This document shows, piece after piece, positions 33,879 through 42,089 of a stretch of DNA of 54,449 nucleotides (its first letter is position 1; each line of letters opens with the position of its first letter). A program made the translations under genes and the position numbers. The stretch is from Methanosarcinales archaeon (GTDB lineage: Archaea; Halobacteriota; Methanosarcinia; Methanosarcinales; Methanoperedenaceae). The DNA is taken from assembly GCA_905339155.1 (NCBI GenBank), contig CAJPFJ010000012.1:1-54449 (forward strand). Reading direction: 5' to 3'. The notes under the pieces were generated by a model. The model searched no databases. It saw nothing but the letters and a program-made list of their open reading frames with translations, and had not been told where the DNA came from.

Positions 33879-34688
33879 TCACCTCGATAAAACCATATCC
33901 TTTGCGTGCAATTCACCGGCTTCCAGTTCCTCCTCCCCCCTGCCATCCAGGATATCATCTGCCTTTATCACGGGCTTGAGCCAGTTCTTCCATTCTGTTG
34001 GCATTTCTCGGAGAAGCTCCTCTTTTGCTATTAAGGGAACCAGATTATCTTTCATCCAGACCGGAATCCCGTAATCAGTGGCTATGGATGCAAGCTCTAT
34101 GACCCATTCTTTCTTTGCTGGAATCTTGTCTTTCCTGTTGCCAGTCTCCTGACCAATAATCACCCAATCAATGCCTTCGAGGTCAATATCCCATTCAAAC
34201 TTTCCGTGCAGAGGCTCGAATGAAACGAATCTCACTCCTTTTACTGATTCGTAGGGGTTCCTTACCCATGCCATTCTCCTTGCTTCATCCTCTGACTCTA
34301 CCGTTGTCCCTAACCACAGATTAGGGGGGAGTTCATCGATCACGAGGTATGAACGGATTCTCTCAGGAGCTTTAGTGAGAGTGGCGAATATATGTTGAGG
34401 ATTATCCCGGATAACCTTGAGAATCTCATCCCACCATATCTGCTCAATCCACACACCGAACATATCCGTCATGCTGCCCAGGAAGATCATTGATGGTTTT
34501 CTCAAACCATTCGGCTGAGCAACTCTATCAGGATAGAATCGCGGGCTGAAATCGCCTTTGTAAAAGCGGTTTGCTATCACCTGACCGTAGCAATACGGGC
34601 ATCCATGTTCGCAGCCGAAGGCAGGATTCCATGAATGCCCCGGTTTTCCATCCGGCCTCAAGCACCAATCGATATTTGTGCGCTGCAT
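33879..34688 (-). CDS. Phage Gp37/Gp68-type radical SAM protein (DUF5131)
   Basis: A 269-residue protein with a radical SAM signature near the N-terminus (SWNPAFGCEHGCPYCYG; CxxxCxxC, residues 27-34). Further family blocks are IFLGSMTDMFGVW, FATLTKAPERI, NLWLGTTVES, RFVSFEPLHG and WVIIGQETG. The family is spread on phages and plasmids; its substrate is unknown. It is next to the PrimPol-like gene and is the second radical SAM gene of the element. Confidence 0.88.
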   Translation of the reverse strand: MQRTNIDWCLRPDGKPGHSWNPAFGCEHGCPYCYGQVIANRFYKGDFSPRFYPDRVAQPNGLRKPSMIFLGSMTDMFGVWIEQIWWDEILKVIRDNPQHIFATLTKAPERIRSYLVIDELPPNLWLGTTVESEDEARRMAWVRNPYESVKGVRFVSFEPLHGKFEWDIDLEGIDWVIIGQETGNRKDKIPAKKEWVIELASIATDYGIPVWMKDNLVPLIAKEELLREMPTEWKNWLKPVIKADDILDGRGEEELEAGELHAKDMVLSR

Positions 34689-34697
34689 GTTCTCTCC

Positions 34698-35174
34698 TCA
34701 CTTCTGTTCATGTGATTCCATGAGCAGCCCTGCGTACCCTTTATCCCGGAGTATCTGGAAGAACGTTTTCTCTCTTTGCATATCATAGATATCTGCTAGG
34801 AATATCTGCTCAAGTTTTCTCATCTTCAGGGAGACCATAGCCATCTGTGCGTCTATCCAGTCTTTGATGATTCTCCACCCCACATTCCTTGCGTGCTCGA
34901 TGTCCGATGCCTGTTTCCTGGATATGCTCTTGAAGCCACGTTTTGACTGCTCTTTGAGAACCTCACAGATTACCTGGGCATCTATTGAGAGTTTGAACGG
35001 CATCTTACCAAATTCAGTGTTGACAGCGAAGTTTAGAGCGATTACTTTGCCGGCACTGTCATACTGTTTCCAGGTATCGGTAGCACCGTGCTTGACCAGA
35101 ATCTCCTCGATTTCGCTGATGGTTCTCTGTGCCGGGATTTCCGTAGTATAGTTTTTAAGACCTTTTGATGTCAT
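34698..35174 (-). CDS. Conserved phage-type protein of unknown function
   Basis: A 158-residue protein. The N-terminal pattern NYTTEIPAQRTISEIEEILVKHGA, the strand VIALNFAVNTEFGKMPFKL, and the later EHARNVGWRIIKDWIDAQMAM match a protein found in many tailed phages and integrated elements, without known role. The ATG follows GAGG; a TTG 18 bases upstream is possible. Confidence 0.65.
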   Translation of the reverse strand: MTSKGLKNYTTEIPAQRTISEIEEILVKHGATDTWKQYDSAGKVIALNFAVNTEFGKMPFKLSIDAQVICEVLKEQSKRGFKSISRKQASDIEHARNVGWRIIKDWIDAQMAMVSLKMRKLEQIFLADIYDMQREKTFFQILRDKGYAGLLMESHEQK

Positions 35175-35188
35175 ATGATTACGCCTCT

Positions 35189-35341
35189 TCAATACACCCG
35201 GATATCCTTGGCTTTACATGGATACAATATGCTGTAACTCCCTCGCTCACCACACTCTTTATAGAGCTCAGGGTACTGTTTCTTGCAGATCTCGCATTTC
35301 CTCTGCCAATACTCAACTGCATCTGACATCGCATCCGTCAT
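35189..35341 (-). CDS. 50-residue zinc-binding peptide
   Basis: The frame reads MTDAMSDAVEYWQRKCEICK and continues with ECGERGSYSILYPCKAKDIRVY-stop. CEIC plus two more Cys suggest a small zinc ribbon. Its start is four bases from the stop of the gene upstream, so it belongs to the operon. Confidence 0.5.
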   Translation of the reverse strand: MTDAMSDAVEYWQRKCEICKKQYPELYKECGERGSYSILYPCKAKDIRVY

Positions 35342-35344
35342 TTC

Positions 35345-35572
35345 TCAGCACCTTCTTGCTTTTGAACGAGTGTTCGCGATTACGTATATATCTTCGAAGA
35401 ACATGCGCTCCGCGATGTTCCAGTATGCTGATAATGCTCCAGGAAGTCCTATCTTCTCTAAGAACTCCTCTGCTGAAGTTTCAAAAGACTCTCCAGGATA
35501 AATCTTGTCCAGCTTATCCCACATTTCCATAGGCATGTTCAAGACCTTTCTTCGTATCGTTGTTTTAACCAT
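35345..35572 (-). CDS. 75-residue small protein, possibly regulatory
   Basis: It begins MVKTTIRRKVLNMPMEMWDK, a strand-helix opening somewhat like ribbon-helix-helix proteins, with a further helix EEFLEKIGLPGALSAY. AGGTGATTG lies before the start. Not enough is seen to assign it. Confidence 0.45.
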   Translation of the reverse strand: MVKTTIRRKVLNMPMEMWDKLDKIYPGESFETSAEEFLEKIGLPGALSAYWNIAERMFFEDIYVIANTRSKARRC

Positions 35573-35656
35573 TTTCAATCACCTGTATTTAATTCAATTT
35601 TATCCATGGATAAAAATTCGAGAGTCTGCGAGGTATACGAATCTCCATCTGGACAT

Positions 35657-35806
35657 TCAAACTAACCTACTCTCGTTCTTTATTTCCGCATAATAGCCCA
35701 TTCCCTGTAACAGATCTCTGAGTTTGATTGCCTCTTCCATCGTTCCTCCGACCTTGTCTTTATCAGGCTTCGGATTTACTCTAACATAATAAAATAATTC
35801 GTTCAT
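35657..35806 (-). CDS. 49-residue small protein
   Basis: The frame reads MNELFYYVRVNPKPDKDKVG and continues EEAIKLRDLLQGMGYYAEIK. A strand-helix-strand layout is likely. GAGGTGATC precedes the ATG, and it starts 9 bases after the previous small gene. Function unknown. Confidence 0.5.
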   Translation of the reverse strand: MNELFYYVRVNPKPDKDKVGGTMEEAIKLRDLLQGMGYYAEIKNESRLV

Positions 35807-35815
35807 TCGATCACC

Positions 35816-35965
35816 TCAAGTTTTAATCACCCAACGAGCGCTGAAGGTGAACTGAGAACAGGGGCATCTTGTACAACCTCCATGCCCCTGTAACCCTCCA
35901 TGATTTGATTTGAGGCAGCCACATTTGCATACCTCATCAACTACCTCTCCTGTCCGTTCTGTCAT
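35816..35965 (-). CDS. 49-residue Cys-rich peptide
   Basis: A zinc-finger-like peptide with CKCGC (residues 13-17), two His in the loop, and CTRCPC (31-36). The start overlaps the stop of the gene upstream (ATGA). Such mini zinc ribbons are frequent in archaeal virus and plasmid operons. Confidence 0.55.
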   Translation of the reverse strand: MTERTGEVVDEVCKCGCLKSNHGGLQGHGGCTRCPCSQFTFSARWVIKT

Positions 35966-36111
35966 CAAATCACCGCGCACTTTCCACTCGCGCATTCCTG
36001 AAACTCGGTACTATCGTTTGCAAAGTCACCAAGTTTAAATGTCTCTCCACACTTTTCACAGATGTACTGCGAATCCCTGACGATGAACACATGATTGCAT
36101 TCTCTGCCCAT
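35965..36111 (-). CDS. 48-residue zinc-ribbon peptide
   Basis: It begins MGRECNHVFIVRDSQYICEK and continues CGETFKLGDF; CNH plus CEKC form a likely zinc site. GAGGGTAACC precedes the ATG, which lies 2 bases after the thymidylate synthase stop. Function unknown. Confidence 0.55.
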   Translation of the reverse strand: MGRECNHVFIVRDSQYICEKCGETFKLGDFANDSTEFQECASGKCAVI

Positions 36112-36113
36112 GG

Positions 36114-36896
36114 TTACCCTCTTACAAGCATCGGGTTTACAGGCAATTTCCTTACTTTCCTTGCTGCATCCCAATCAGCTTCGTATATGTGTAGCGAATT
36201 ACAGAAGTCTATCAGCTTTACAAGCCTGATACCATTGGGTTCAAGTATCTCATGGTTGACCATTGTGAGGAGCCCTATCATGTTGCTATTCCATGCTGCG
36301 AACAGGTCTCTTGACCTCCACATTGCATGGAGCTCTGCGTTACCATCACCGAGGTTCCTCATCCATAACCTCTGCAAACAAGGCTGGTCCTCCTTTACGA
36401 ACAAGTCACGATCAGGATGCCATGTGATAGCCTGCAGACGCCGTGAGACTCCTTTGTTTATTTTATCCCTAATTTCTGCTATCTGGTCTATGAAGTTGGA
36501 GTCCTTGTCAGGTGAGTTGTTGTAATAACGTCCTTCTCTGACTTTCCCTGCTTTGTGCTGTGCCATTATCATGTCACTATCGCATTCCAATCTCCCCTTT
36601 GGATAGTGGATGAGTCTGTCCATATAATTGTACTCGAACCCCTGTTTCAGCCAGTCATAACCTCTTAGCCACTGTTTGAGATACTCTTCAGTGTGGGAGA
36701 TCTTCGTTGGAAAGTCAGGGTGAAGCATCGGGGGCTCGTATGGATGCGTTACTTCTATCAGAGAGCACACATCCTTCGACGAAGTGCCGTATTGGGTCTT
36801 GATCTCCATACCTCGCTTCATCACCTCGTCTATTGCCTGAGCCCATGCATCGGGGAGGGTGATGCCTTTTATGAATATAGACGGTGGATATTTCAT
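36114..36896 (-). CDS. thyA: Thymidylate synthase, archaeal ThyA type
   Basis: A 260-residue protein. The catalytic Cys lies in EDQPCLQRLWM (near 171), followed by the folate/dUMP region ELHAMWRSRDLFAAWNSNMIG (residues 190-210, with the Arg and Asn that bind dUMP) and VNHEILEPNGI. It methylates dUMP to dTMP. Archaeal forms often use a different one-carbon carrier from the bacterial enzyme. Thymidylate synthases are common on large viruses and plasmids that need their own dTTP supply. The start overlaps the upstream stop by 4 bases. Confidence 0.85.
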   Translation of the reverse strand: MKYPPSIFIKGITLPDAWAQAIDEVMKRGMEIKTQYGTSSKDVCSLIEVTHPYEPPMLHPDFPTKISHTEEYLKQWLRGYDWLKQGFEYNYMDRLIHYPKGRLECDSDMIMAQHKAGKVREGRYYNNSPDKDSNFIDQIAEIRDKINKGVSRRLQAITWHPDRDLFVKEDQPCLQRLWMRNLGDGNAELHAMWRSRDLFAAWNSNMIGLLTMVNHEILEPNGIRLVKLIDFCNSLHIYEADWDAARKVRKLPVNPMLVRG

Positions 36897-37360
36897 GTTC
36901 CCTCCTGCTTCCGGGCGAGGAATTTGCTCTTTTCAATGATCCTGAGATTTATGTCATGCGTTCTGTTATGTGGCGTTAAATTGAGCCAGCGCTTATCCTG
37001 CCTCACCCATACGTCTGAAATATCTGGCGCCTTTACCAGAGTAGGGTTATCATCAAACACGATTATAAGCGGTTTGTTGAGCTCGTCATTAGGTAGAGGG
37101 ATATCCTGGCAGGCAGCTGCGCATACCCTCGCTACGTTTATGCAATGAGGGCGAATCTTGCACCCTGTAAACCTGCACTTTTCATCCACGAACTTTTTAC
37201 CGTCGCGTGATGGTGAGCTCCTGGCGTTCATTCGCCCGATGGTAAAGTCGATTATTGCTTTCACCGAAGACTTTCTATCAGATGGAATCCCTAACAAAAT
37301 CCCGGTATCCGTTCCATATGCGTCATATATAGCTTTTAATACGTCATTTGCATCTGTCAT
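36893..37360 (-). CDS. Unknown 155-residue protein
   Basis: A basic, Cys-containing protein (KCRFTGCKIRPHCINVARVC near residue 62). The spaced Cys could form a small metal site. The C-terminus reads LIIVFDDNPTLVKAPDISDV. No family recognised. It lies 26 bases downstream of the DUF932 gene and is coupled to thyA. Confidence 0.5.
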   Translation of the reverse strand: MTDANDVLKAIYDAYGTDTGILLGIPSDRKSSVKAIIDFTIGRMNARSSPSRDGKKFVDEKCRFTGCKIRPHCINVARVCAAACQDIPLPNDELNKPLIIVFDDNPTLVKAPDISDVWVRQDKRWLNLTPHNRTHDINLRIIEKSKFLARKQEGT

Positions 37361-37386
37361 AATTCACCTTAGAAAAGATGGACGGG

Positions 37387-38463
37387 TTAGGTCCCGTCGC
37401 CTTCTATCAATTTTCTTATTGCCGGGTTCTTTGGTTTCGCCTCAACGACTTTCAGGAAGGCATCAGGCGTCAGCATTGCTATATTGCTGGCCTTTGTCTC
37501 GAGATCTACCTGTATGTCTGGTTCTGGAAACTGTTTGGCCGTCGCTGTAATGGCATTTGTTAATCCCCACGATGAGAAGTCTTTCTCGTCGAGGAAGTTC
37601 TTGAGAAGCATCTCCTTGGTGGCTTCTGTGAGTCCTAATGCAGTTACTACGTTGTCAACAGCTTTCACAGGCTCTCTGACCGGGGTATCTGCATTACCCT
37701 TCAATTTCTCAACGACTGCCGCAAAACTTGCAGGATCAAAGGTGTCCTTTATGACATCACGGACAGCACTCCATATCGCCTGATTCTCAAGGTTTATAGT
37801 CTGTGACGACCAGTTAAACTCGCCTTCCTCTTTGCGCTTGCCGAGATGTACTCTGGAATATCCTTGCGAGATTACCAATCCATTTGTACACTTCAGCCTT
37901 AACACGAAGGGCTCAACTGCGAAGCGGGAGGCCCCTACCTCCGAGTTCTTGATGATCAAACCACCCTGTACTATATCACCCGGACGTATCTCTCCCTGTA
38001 ACTTTGGAGTGACTGCTTTTATGAACAGGTGCGATTCTGTAAGGTTCACCTTGTGAACATCTGCTCCTGCTTTTGCGAACTCATCCAGTGCAAGAAACAC
38101 AAGGTCGTAATTATCCAGCACCCTGTACCTATCACTGAGGATAGCCCGGATATTTCCATCCATTATCCTGATCATCCTCTTATCTTCCGTTGGCAGCCAC
38201 GCATTTACGTTGTTTGCCAGAAGCCCGAAGTTCTTTGCTTCGAGTATTCTGTTGTAGTATGCCTGTGGTATCTGCACTTTAGAAGCTAACTGGTCGTGTG
38301 CATGCCGTGTTAGCGGGTATCCTCCAAATTTGGGGATGTCGATCACTATGCGTTCCGGCTCCGATACCGCTGTAAGGGTACGCGAGTCCACTATCAGATC
38401 TTTTCTGCTCTCTCTCTGTCTTTTTAATTCGTGGAAGACAGGAACCAACTCTTGTCGTGACAT
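37387..38463 (-). CDS. DUF932 plasmid/phage protein
   Basis: A 358-residue protein of the DUF932 family. Typical blocks are the ALSDRYRVLDNYDL-like stretch (AILSDRYRVLDNYDLVFLAL, near 109), GGLIIKNSEVGASRF, and LRLKCTNGLVISQG. The family is found on plasmids and phages, with no proven biochemical role. The gene follows the 50-residue peptide at 38477. Confidence 0.85.
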   Translation of the reverse strand: MSRQELVPVFHELKRQRESRKDLIVDSRTLTAVSEPERIVIDIPKFGGYPLTRHAHDQLASKVQIPQAYYNRILEAKNFGLLANNVNAWLPTEDKRMIRIMDGNIRAILSDRYRVLDNYDLVFLALDEFAKAGADVHKVNLTESHLFIKAVTPKLQGEIRPGDIVQGGLIIKNSEVGASRFAVEPFVLRLKCTNGLVISQGYSRVHLGKRKEEGEFNWSSQTINLENQAIWSAVRDVIKDTFDPASFAAVVEKLKGNADTPVREPVKAVDNVVTALGLTEATKEMLLKNFLDEKDFSSWGLTNAITATAKQFPEPDIQVDLETKASNIAMLTPDAFLKVVEAKPKNPAIRKLIEGDGT

Positions 38464-38476
38464 ATTTTCACTTCCT

Positions 38477-38629
38477 TTAAAATACCTGACCTCTTGCTTT
38501 CAATTTCTGTTCAAATCCAAGCATCATAGCCTCGAAGCTGTCCCAGGTCATCAGTCCTTTACTGAGAAGCTCTTCGCCTACGATCCTTGCTTGCCGAAAG
38601 GCGTTCTTGATTTCTTTTATCGATTCCAT
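38477..38629 (-). CDS. 50-residue helical peptide
   Basis: The frame reads MESIKEIKNAFRQARIVGEE and then WDSFEAMMLGFEQKLKARGQ. It is amphipathic and probably all helix. GAGGTC precedes the ATG, and its stop is 13 bases from the DUF932 start. Its leader contains repeat copy 4. Confidence 0.5.
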   Translation of the reverse strand: MESIKEIKNAFRQARIVGEELLSKGLMTWDSFEAMMLGFEQKLKARGQVF

Positions 38630-38692
38630 ATTTTCTTGACCTCGCCGGATTCAGATTTCACCAAATCCGACCTGGTTTTTGTAACTGGGAAA

Positions 38693-38749
38693 GCCGGATT
38701 TTAGGCGCTGTGCGCCGACCATGCGTGTGAACGCATGGGAAAATCTGGC
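38693..38749 (+). repeat. Three-way-junction repeat, copy 4
   Basis: Outer arms GCCGGATTTT / AAAATCTGGC (one G-U if read as plus-strand RNA), hairpin a GGCGC-TGT-GCGCC, GA linker, hairpin b CCATGCGT-GTGA-ACGCATGG. Hairpins differ in sequence from copies 1-3 but keep pairing, which is the strongest covariation in the family. It is placed between the primase-helicase stop and a small downstream gene. Confidence 0.8.
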
Positions 38750-38763
38750 ATCAACGAAGCTCA

Positions 38764-40830
38764 TCATTTTGCTTCCTCCATTGAATCGTCAATCGTAGCA
38801 ACTTTTTCATAACAGGCAAATTCATCCCACTCGCCTACGAATTTGTAAACCTGTTTGCGAACGCTTTCTATCTCGTCCTTTGTGGTGACATCCTCCAGGG
38901 TTATGTTTGGCAGTTTTGTCAGCAGTCCTCCATCTCCATTCCTGCCGTTCATTATGTGCGAAACCCACATGCGGCTCTTATGGAAATATTCTTGAATTGT
39001 GTTACCCGATGCCTCTCCCACCTGTTTCAAATATCTGGCAACCAGGAGTTCGGCCTTCGTGAGTTTACTTTGCTGGGTATCACTTATAGCTGCGAAATTC
39101 CCAATTACTTGCTTGAAGTCTTCTCTTGATGCTAAGATAGCGCCGTCTTCTGTTCTCTCCCGTCTATACTTGTTAATCAGGGCCGTTCCGATCAAGAGCT
39201 CGTAAACAATGTTTTGAGTATCAAGAGAAACGTCTTTTCTGAAATGGATAGGAAAGTCCCATACAACCCTTTCTTTCTTCGATTTAAGTTCTTTGAATAT
39301 GGCTCTGCAGACCTTGACTTCCGGTATGTCCTCTGGATATTTGGCTTCACAAGACTGTCTTCTCTTCTGAAGTCTATCTGAGATCAGTTGTTTACGCTGC
39401 TCACTTACCTCTACATTTATCTTTACGCATCTTCTTTCTACCTCTTCATTGCCAATATCTGTTACCGAAGTGAGCCACCATGACAATCTCGGCGGTGCTT
39501 TTAACAGCTCACTTTTTCTCTGGATGCTTACGGTTTCATGCTCAACTGATTCCTGGAAGTCAGAGACCGATTTTTTAAAGATCGCCTTGAAGTCATCACT
39601 CATCTGAGCATCATCCGAGAAAAATATCATATCAGGTTTAACCGAATCTGAATAAAAGAGTGCCTTGTTGCTGATGCTTCGGTTAATCCAGTATCTTTGA
39701 GGTATCAGATGAAGCATCGACCTGCTTGCATGTGATTTGCCACCTCCCGAATCGCCATTGAAGTTCACAGGCAGGCCGTCACTGTTCTCTATGCTGCTAC
39801 ATACAGCAGAACACATCAGGATAAATCCCAGCGGCCTATCCCCTGCATGGAACTTATTCCATGTATCCAGGATGTATGATATTGGATCGCCTGTGGACAT
39901 TACTTCTTTGGCCTTTTTTACTATTTCGAGATCAATATAATCTCTATCGAGAACCTTCTTAGGGCAGTTCTCGCACATCCTTTCGAACTCAGGGAAGTTC
40001 TCTCTTATTGTATTGCACTGCCATCTCTTGTTTTCATTTACATTCTTCCATTCTTCTGCTGTTCTTGCTGCATCGTATTTTTCCCCATAAACCTTTTTTA
40101 AGTACAACCGCATTTCGGGTAGAGTAACCTTCTCAGCTTTCATTTCGGTTGCAGTCGCGAGCATTAGTCTTCGGCCTGTCGTGCCGTGCATGGGGTCTTT
40201 AGACTGATTTATTACCCACTTGAAGCATGGCCTGCAAGCCTTTACCTTTCCTTCCAACGATTGTAGCAGCTTGATTGCCTCGATTGAAGTACCGGGTAGT
40301 TCTGATGGTTCCACTGTTTCTATGACTGTTCCTTCCGGAAGCTGCCATTTGTATTGCTGGCCTTCTTTGTGTGTAGATGGGGGAACTACGACCTGCGCTC
40401 CATCGCTTAACACTTCTATGCCAAAATCATGTAACTTGCAGTTTTTTATTTTATCTGTGAACTTAAAATAGATGTGGCCTCTTCCTGAGATCCTTCCTGC
40501 TTTAATTGTATTCTCAGAAGCTTTCTGTTCAGGTGGGAATATCACGTTTACCCAATCAAGCTTATCGAGATCAATTACAAGGAGGTTGCTTTTCCTTCCC
40601 AGAACAAGTCCTATATTGCTGGACTTGAAGCGGCTGCTTTGATTATCGCCGAACCAGTCTAAGAGCTCCTGTTCAGTTGCAAGCCCACGCTGCTCCCATT
40701 TTGCCAGTAATGGTCTCTTGCCAGCGGATACGGCTGGCTTCTCGCCTTCCACAGCCATCGGACTTAGCAGTGGATGGATTACCCAGCCTTTTCTTGTATA
40801 GAGCCTTGCAGCATCAAGTATCTCGCTCAA
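38764..40830 (-). CDS. Primase-polymerase/helicase replication protein
   Basis: A 688-residue fusion. The N-terminal prim-pol domain shows KRPLLAKWEQRGL, LLVIDLDKLDW (DxD metal site, near 108), and SGRGHIYFKF (near 142, catalytic His). Cys in the middle (CRPC.., CENC) may form a zinc finger. From about 350, a helicase-like ATPase has GDSGGGKSHASR (Walker A) and IFFSDDAQMSDD (Walker B). A winged-helix-like C-terminus follows. Such proteins start and drive plasmid or virus replication. The start overlaps the XPF-type gene by 4 bases. Confidence 0.85.
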   Translation of the reverse strand: MSEILDAARLYTRKGWVIHPLLSPMAVEGEKPAVSAGKRPLLAKWEQRGLATEQELLDWFGDNQSSRFKSSNIGLVLGRKSNLLVIDLDKLDWVNVIFPPEQKASENTIKAGRISGRGHIYFKFTDKIKNCKLHDFGIEVLSDGAQVVVPPSTHKEGQQYKWQLPEGTVIETVEPSELPGTSIEAIKLLQSLEGKVKACRPCFKWVINQSKDPMHGTTGRRLMLATATEMKAEKVTLPEMRLYLKKVYGEKYDAARTAEEWKNVNENKRWQCNTIRENFPEFERMCENCPKKVLDRDYIDLEIVKKAKEVMSTGDPISYILDTWNKFHAGDRPLGFILMCSAVCSSIENSDGLPVNFNGDSGGGKSHASRSMLHLIPQRYWINRSISNKALFYSDSVKPDMIFFSDDAQMSDDFKAIFKKSVSDFQESVEHETVSIQRKSELLKAPPRLSWWLTSVTDIGNEEVERRCVKINVEVSEQRKQLISDRLQKRRQSCEAKYPEDIPEVKVCRAIFKELKSKKERVVWDFPIHFRKDVSLDTQNIVYELLIGTALINKYRRERTEDGAILASREDFKQVIGNFAAISDTQQSKLTKAELLVARYLKQVGEASGNTIQEYFHKSRMWVSHIMNGRNGDGGLLTKLPNITLEDVTTKDEIESVRKQVYKFVGEWDEFACYEKVATIDDSMEEAK

Positions 40831-41468
40831 AGGTAATCACCCGACACTATCTCTACTATCTTCTTGGCTGTCTTCGGTCCAACTTCCTCTACTTTCATCA
40901 GGTCATCTTGAGAGGCATTGAATACCCCTCGCACACTGCGAAAGTTTGTCAAAAGACGTTTCGTTATCACAGGGCCCAGATCCGGGATTGCAGAAACGAC
41001 ATATTCTTTCTGTTCCTTCGGATTCATCTTACTGCGTTTTCCATGCACACTGACCGGTCTTCTCTCGTCTGTCTGTTCCCTTTTTGCTACCTGGTAGATT
41101 ATTTTCGCGGTATCAGCTGGGGTTAAAGCGTACAGCGTTGGAACCCTGAAAGATACTGCAATGGTATTGAGAATGGCCTGCAAAGCATTGGGGTGTATTC
41201 TTCGACCTGAAAAGAAGGGGTCTCCACCCTCTATGATGAGCACTGGGCGATCATACGCGTCTGCCATATCTCCTATTTGGCCGAACAACTTTTTATCTTC
41301 AAACAGTGATTTAAAAAAGTCATCAATGTCTTTCCGTTCAAAGGCACATCTATGCGATACTACGTAATCCGCGACCTCAAGAGTCTGGATGTCTATGTCA
41401 CAAAGTTTTTCAAGCTCTTTTACGACGGGGGAGCGGGTTTCTCTCGAGTCGATAACCACGAGTACCAA
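40827..41468 (-). CDS. XPF/ERCC4-type structure-specific nuclease
   Basis: A 213-residue minimal XPF/Mus81-like protein: the nuclease domain has VVIDSRET near residue 4 and the hallmark FERKDIDDF (near 44), and a tandem helix-hairpin-helix domain follows (AIPDLGPVITKRLL; VEEVGPKTAKKIV). It cuts branched DNA such as flaps and forks. There is no helicase domain, unlike archaeal Hef. A TTG start is used at 41468; a GTG three codons later is also possible. It overlaps the primase-helicase gene. Confidence 0.9.
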   Translation of the reverse strand: MVLVVIDSRETRSPVVKELEKLCDIDIQTLEVADYVVSHRCAFERKDIDDFFKSLFEDKKLFGQIGDMADAYDRPVLIIEGGDPFFSGRRIHPNALQAILNTIAVSFRVPTLYALTPADTAKIIYQVAKREQTDERRPVSVHGKRSKMNPKEQKEYVVSAIPDLGPVITKRLLTNFRSVRGVFNASQDDLMKVEEVGPKTAKKIVEIVSGDYL

Positions 41469-41479
41469 AAGGCATCATC

Positions 41480-42085
41480 TCAGAAGAAGTCCTTTATTTT
41501 CTCGTATAATGCGAAGGTAGCTCTAACATCCGAAGCACAATGTTTCTCTATTGCAGCCTTATCTCCTTTCAACCATAGCGCGTGAACCTCGCTGCCATCA
41601 GTATCATCATCGTTCTCGATTCCGAATATTTTACAATATTCCTTTAACTTGAACTCACTTGACTGGAAGTGATTGCTCAGTTCCTCAAACACATCAAAGT
41701 GACGGTCATTATAATATCGCCTTGTCGGGATTCTTATAGTAGGAACGATGCCGTTTATTGCTGACCGATTTATAATAAAGGGAATATCAAAGTCTTTGCC
41801 GTTGAACGTCACATATCTTGAATCGTGTGGCTGGAAGTCGTCTGTCTTCCTTCCAATTAGAACCCAAAATGCATCCAGCACATCCTTCTCTTCTCCTATG
41901 ATCGTGCCTATCTTGCCATCAATGCCTACCCCAATGCATATTATGTGAGCAAAGGGCCATTCCACACTGCACATCTTGTTCATGTCCTTATCTTTCTTTT
42001 TTGCCAGCCTTGCGTTGGCTATTTCCATTACGTCCGGGCACAGCTTTCCCGGTACGGTCTCTATGTCAATGCATATTTCACTCAT
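41480..42085 (-). CDS. PolB-type 3'-5' exonuclease (DnaQ-like)
   Basis: A 201-residue exonuclease domain alone, without polymerase. Exo I is ICIDIETVPG (DxE, residues 6-8), Exo II YVTFNGKDFDIPFI (near 90), and Exo III HCASDVRATFALY (near 183). It resembles the predicted PolB-like 3'-5' exonucleases found on mobile elements. It probably edits or trims ends during element replication. AGGTG precedes the ATG. It is 11 bases upstream of the XPF-type gene. Confidence 0.85.
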   Translation of the reverse strand: MSEICIDIETVPGKLCPDVMEIANARLAKKKDKDMNKMCSVEWPFAHIICIGVGIDGKIGTIIGEEKDVLDAFWVLIGRKTDDFQPHDSRYVTFNGKDFDIPFIINRSAINGIVPTIRIPTRRYYNDRHFDVFEELSNHFQSSEFKLKEYCKIFGIENDDDTDGSEVHALWLKGDKAAIEKHCASDVRATFALYEKIKDFF

Positions 42086-42089
42086 TAAG

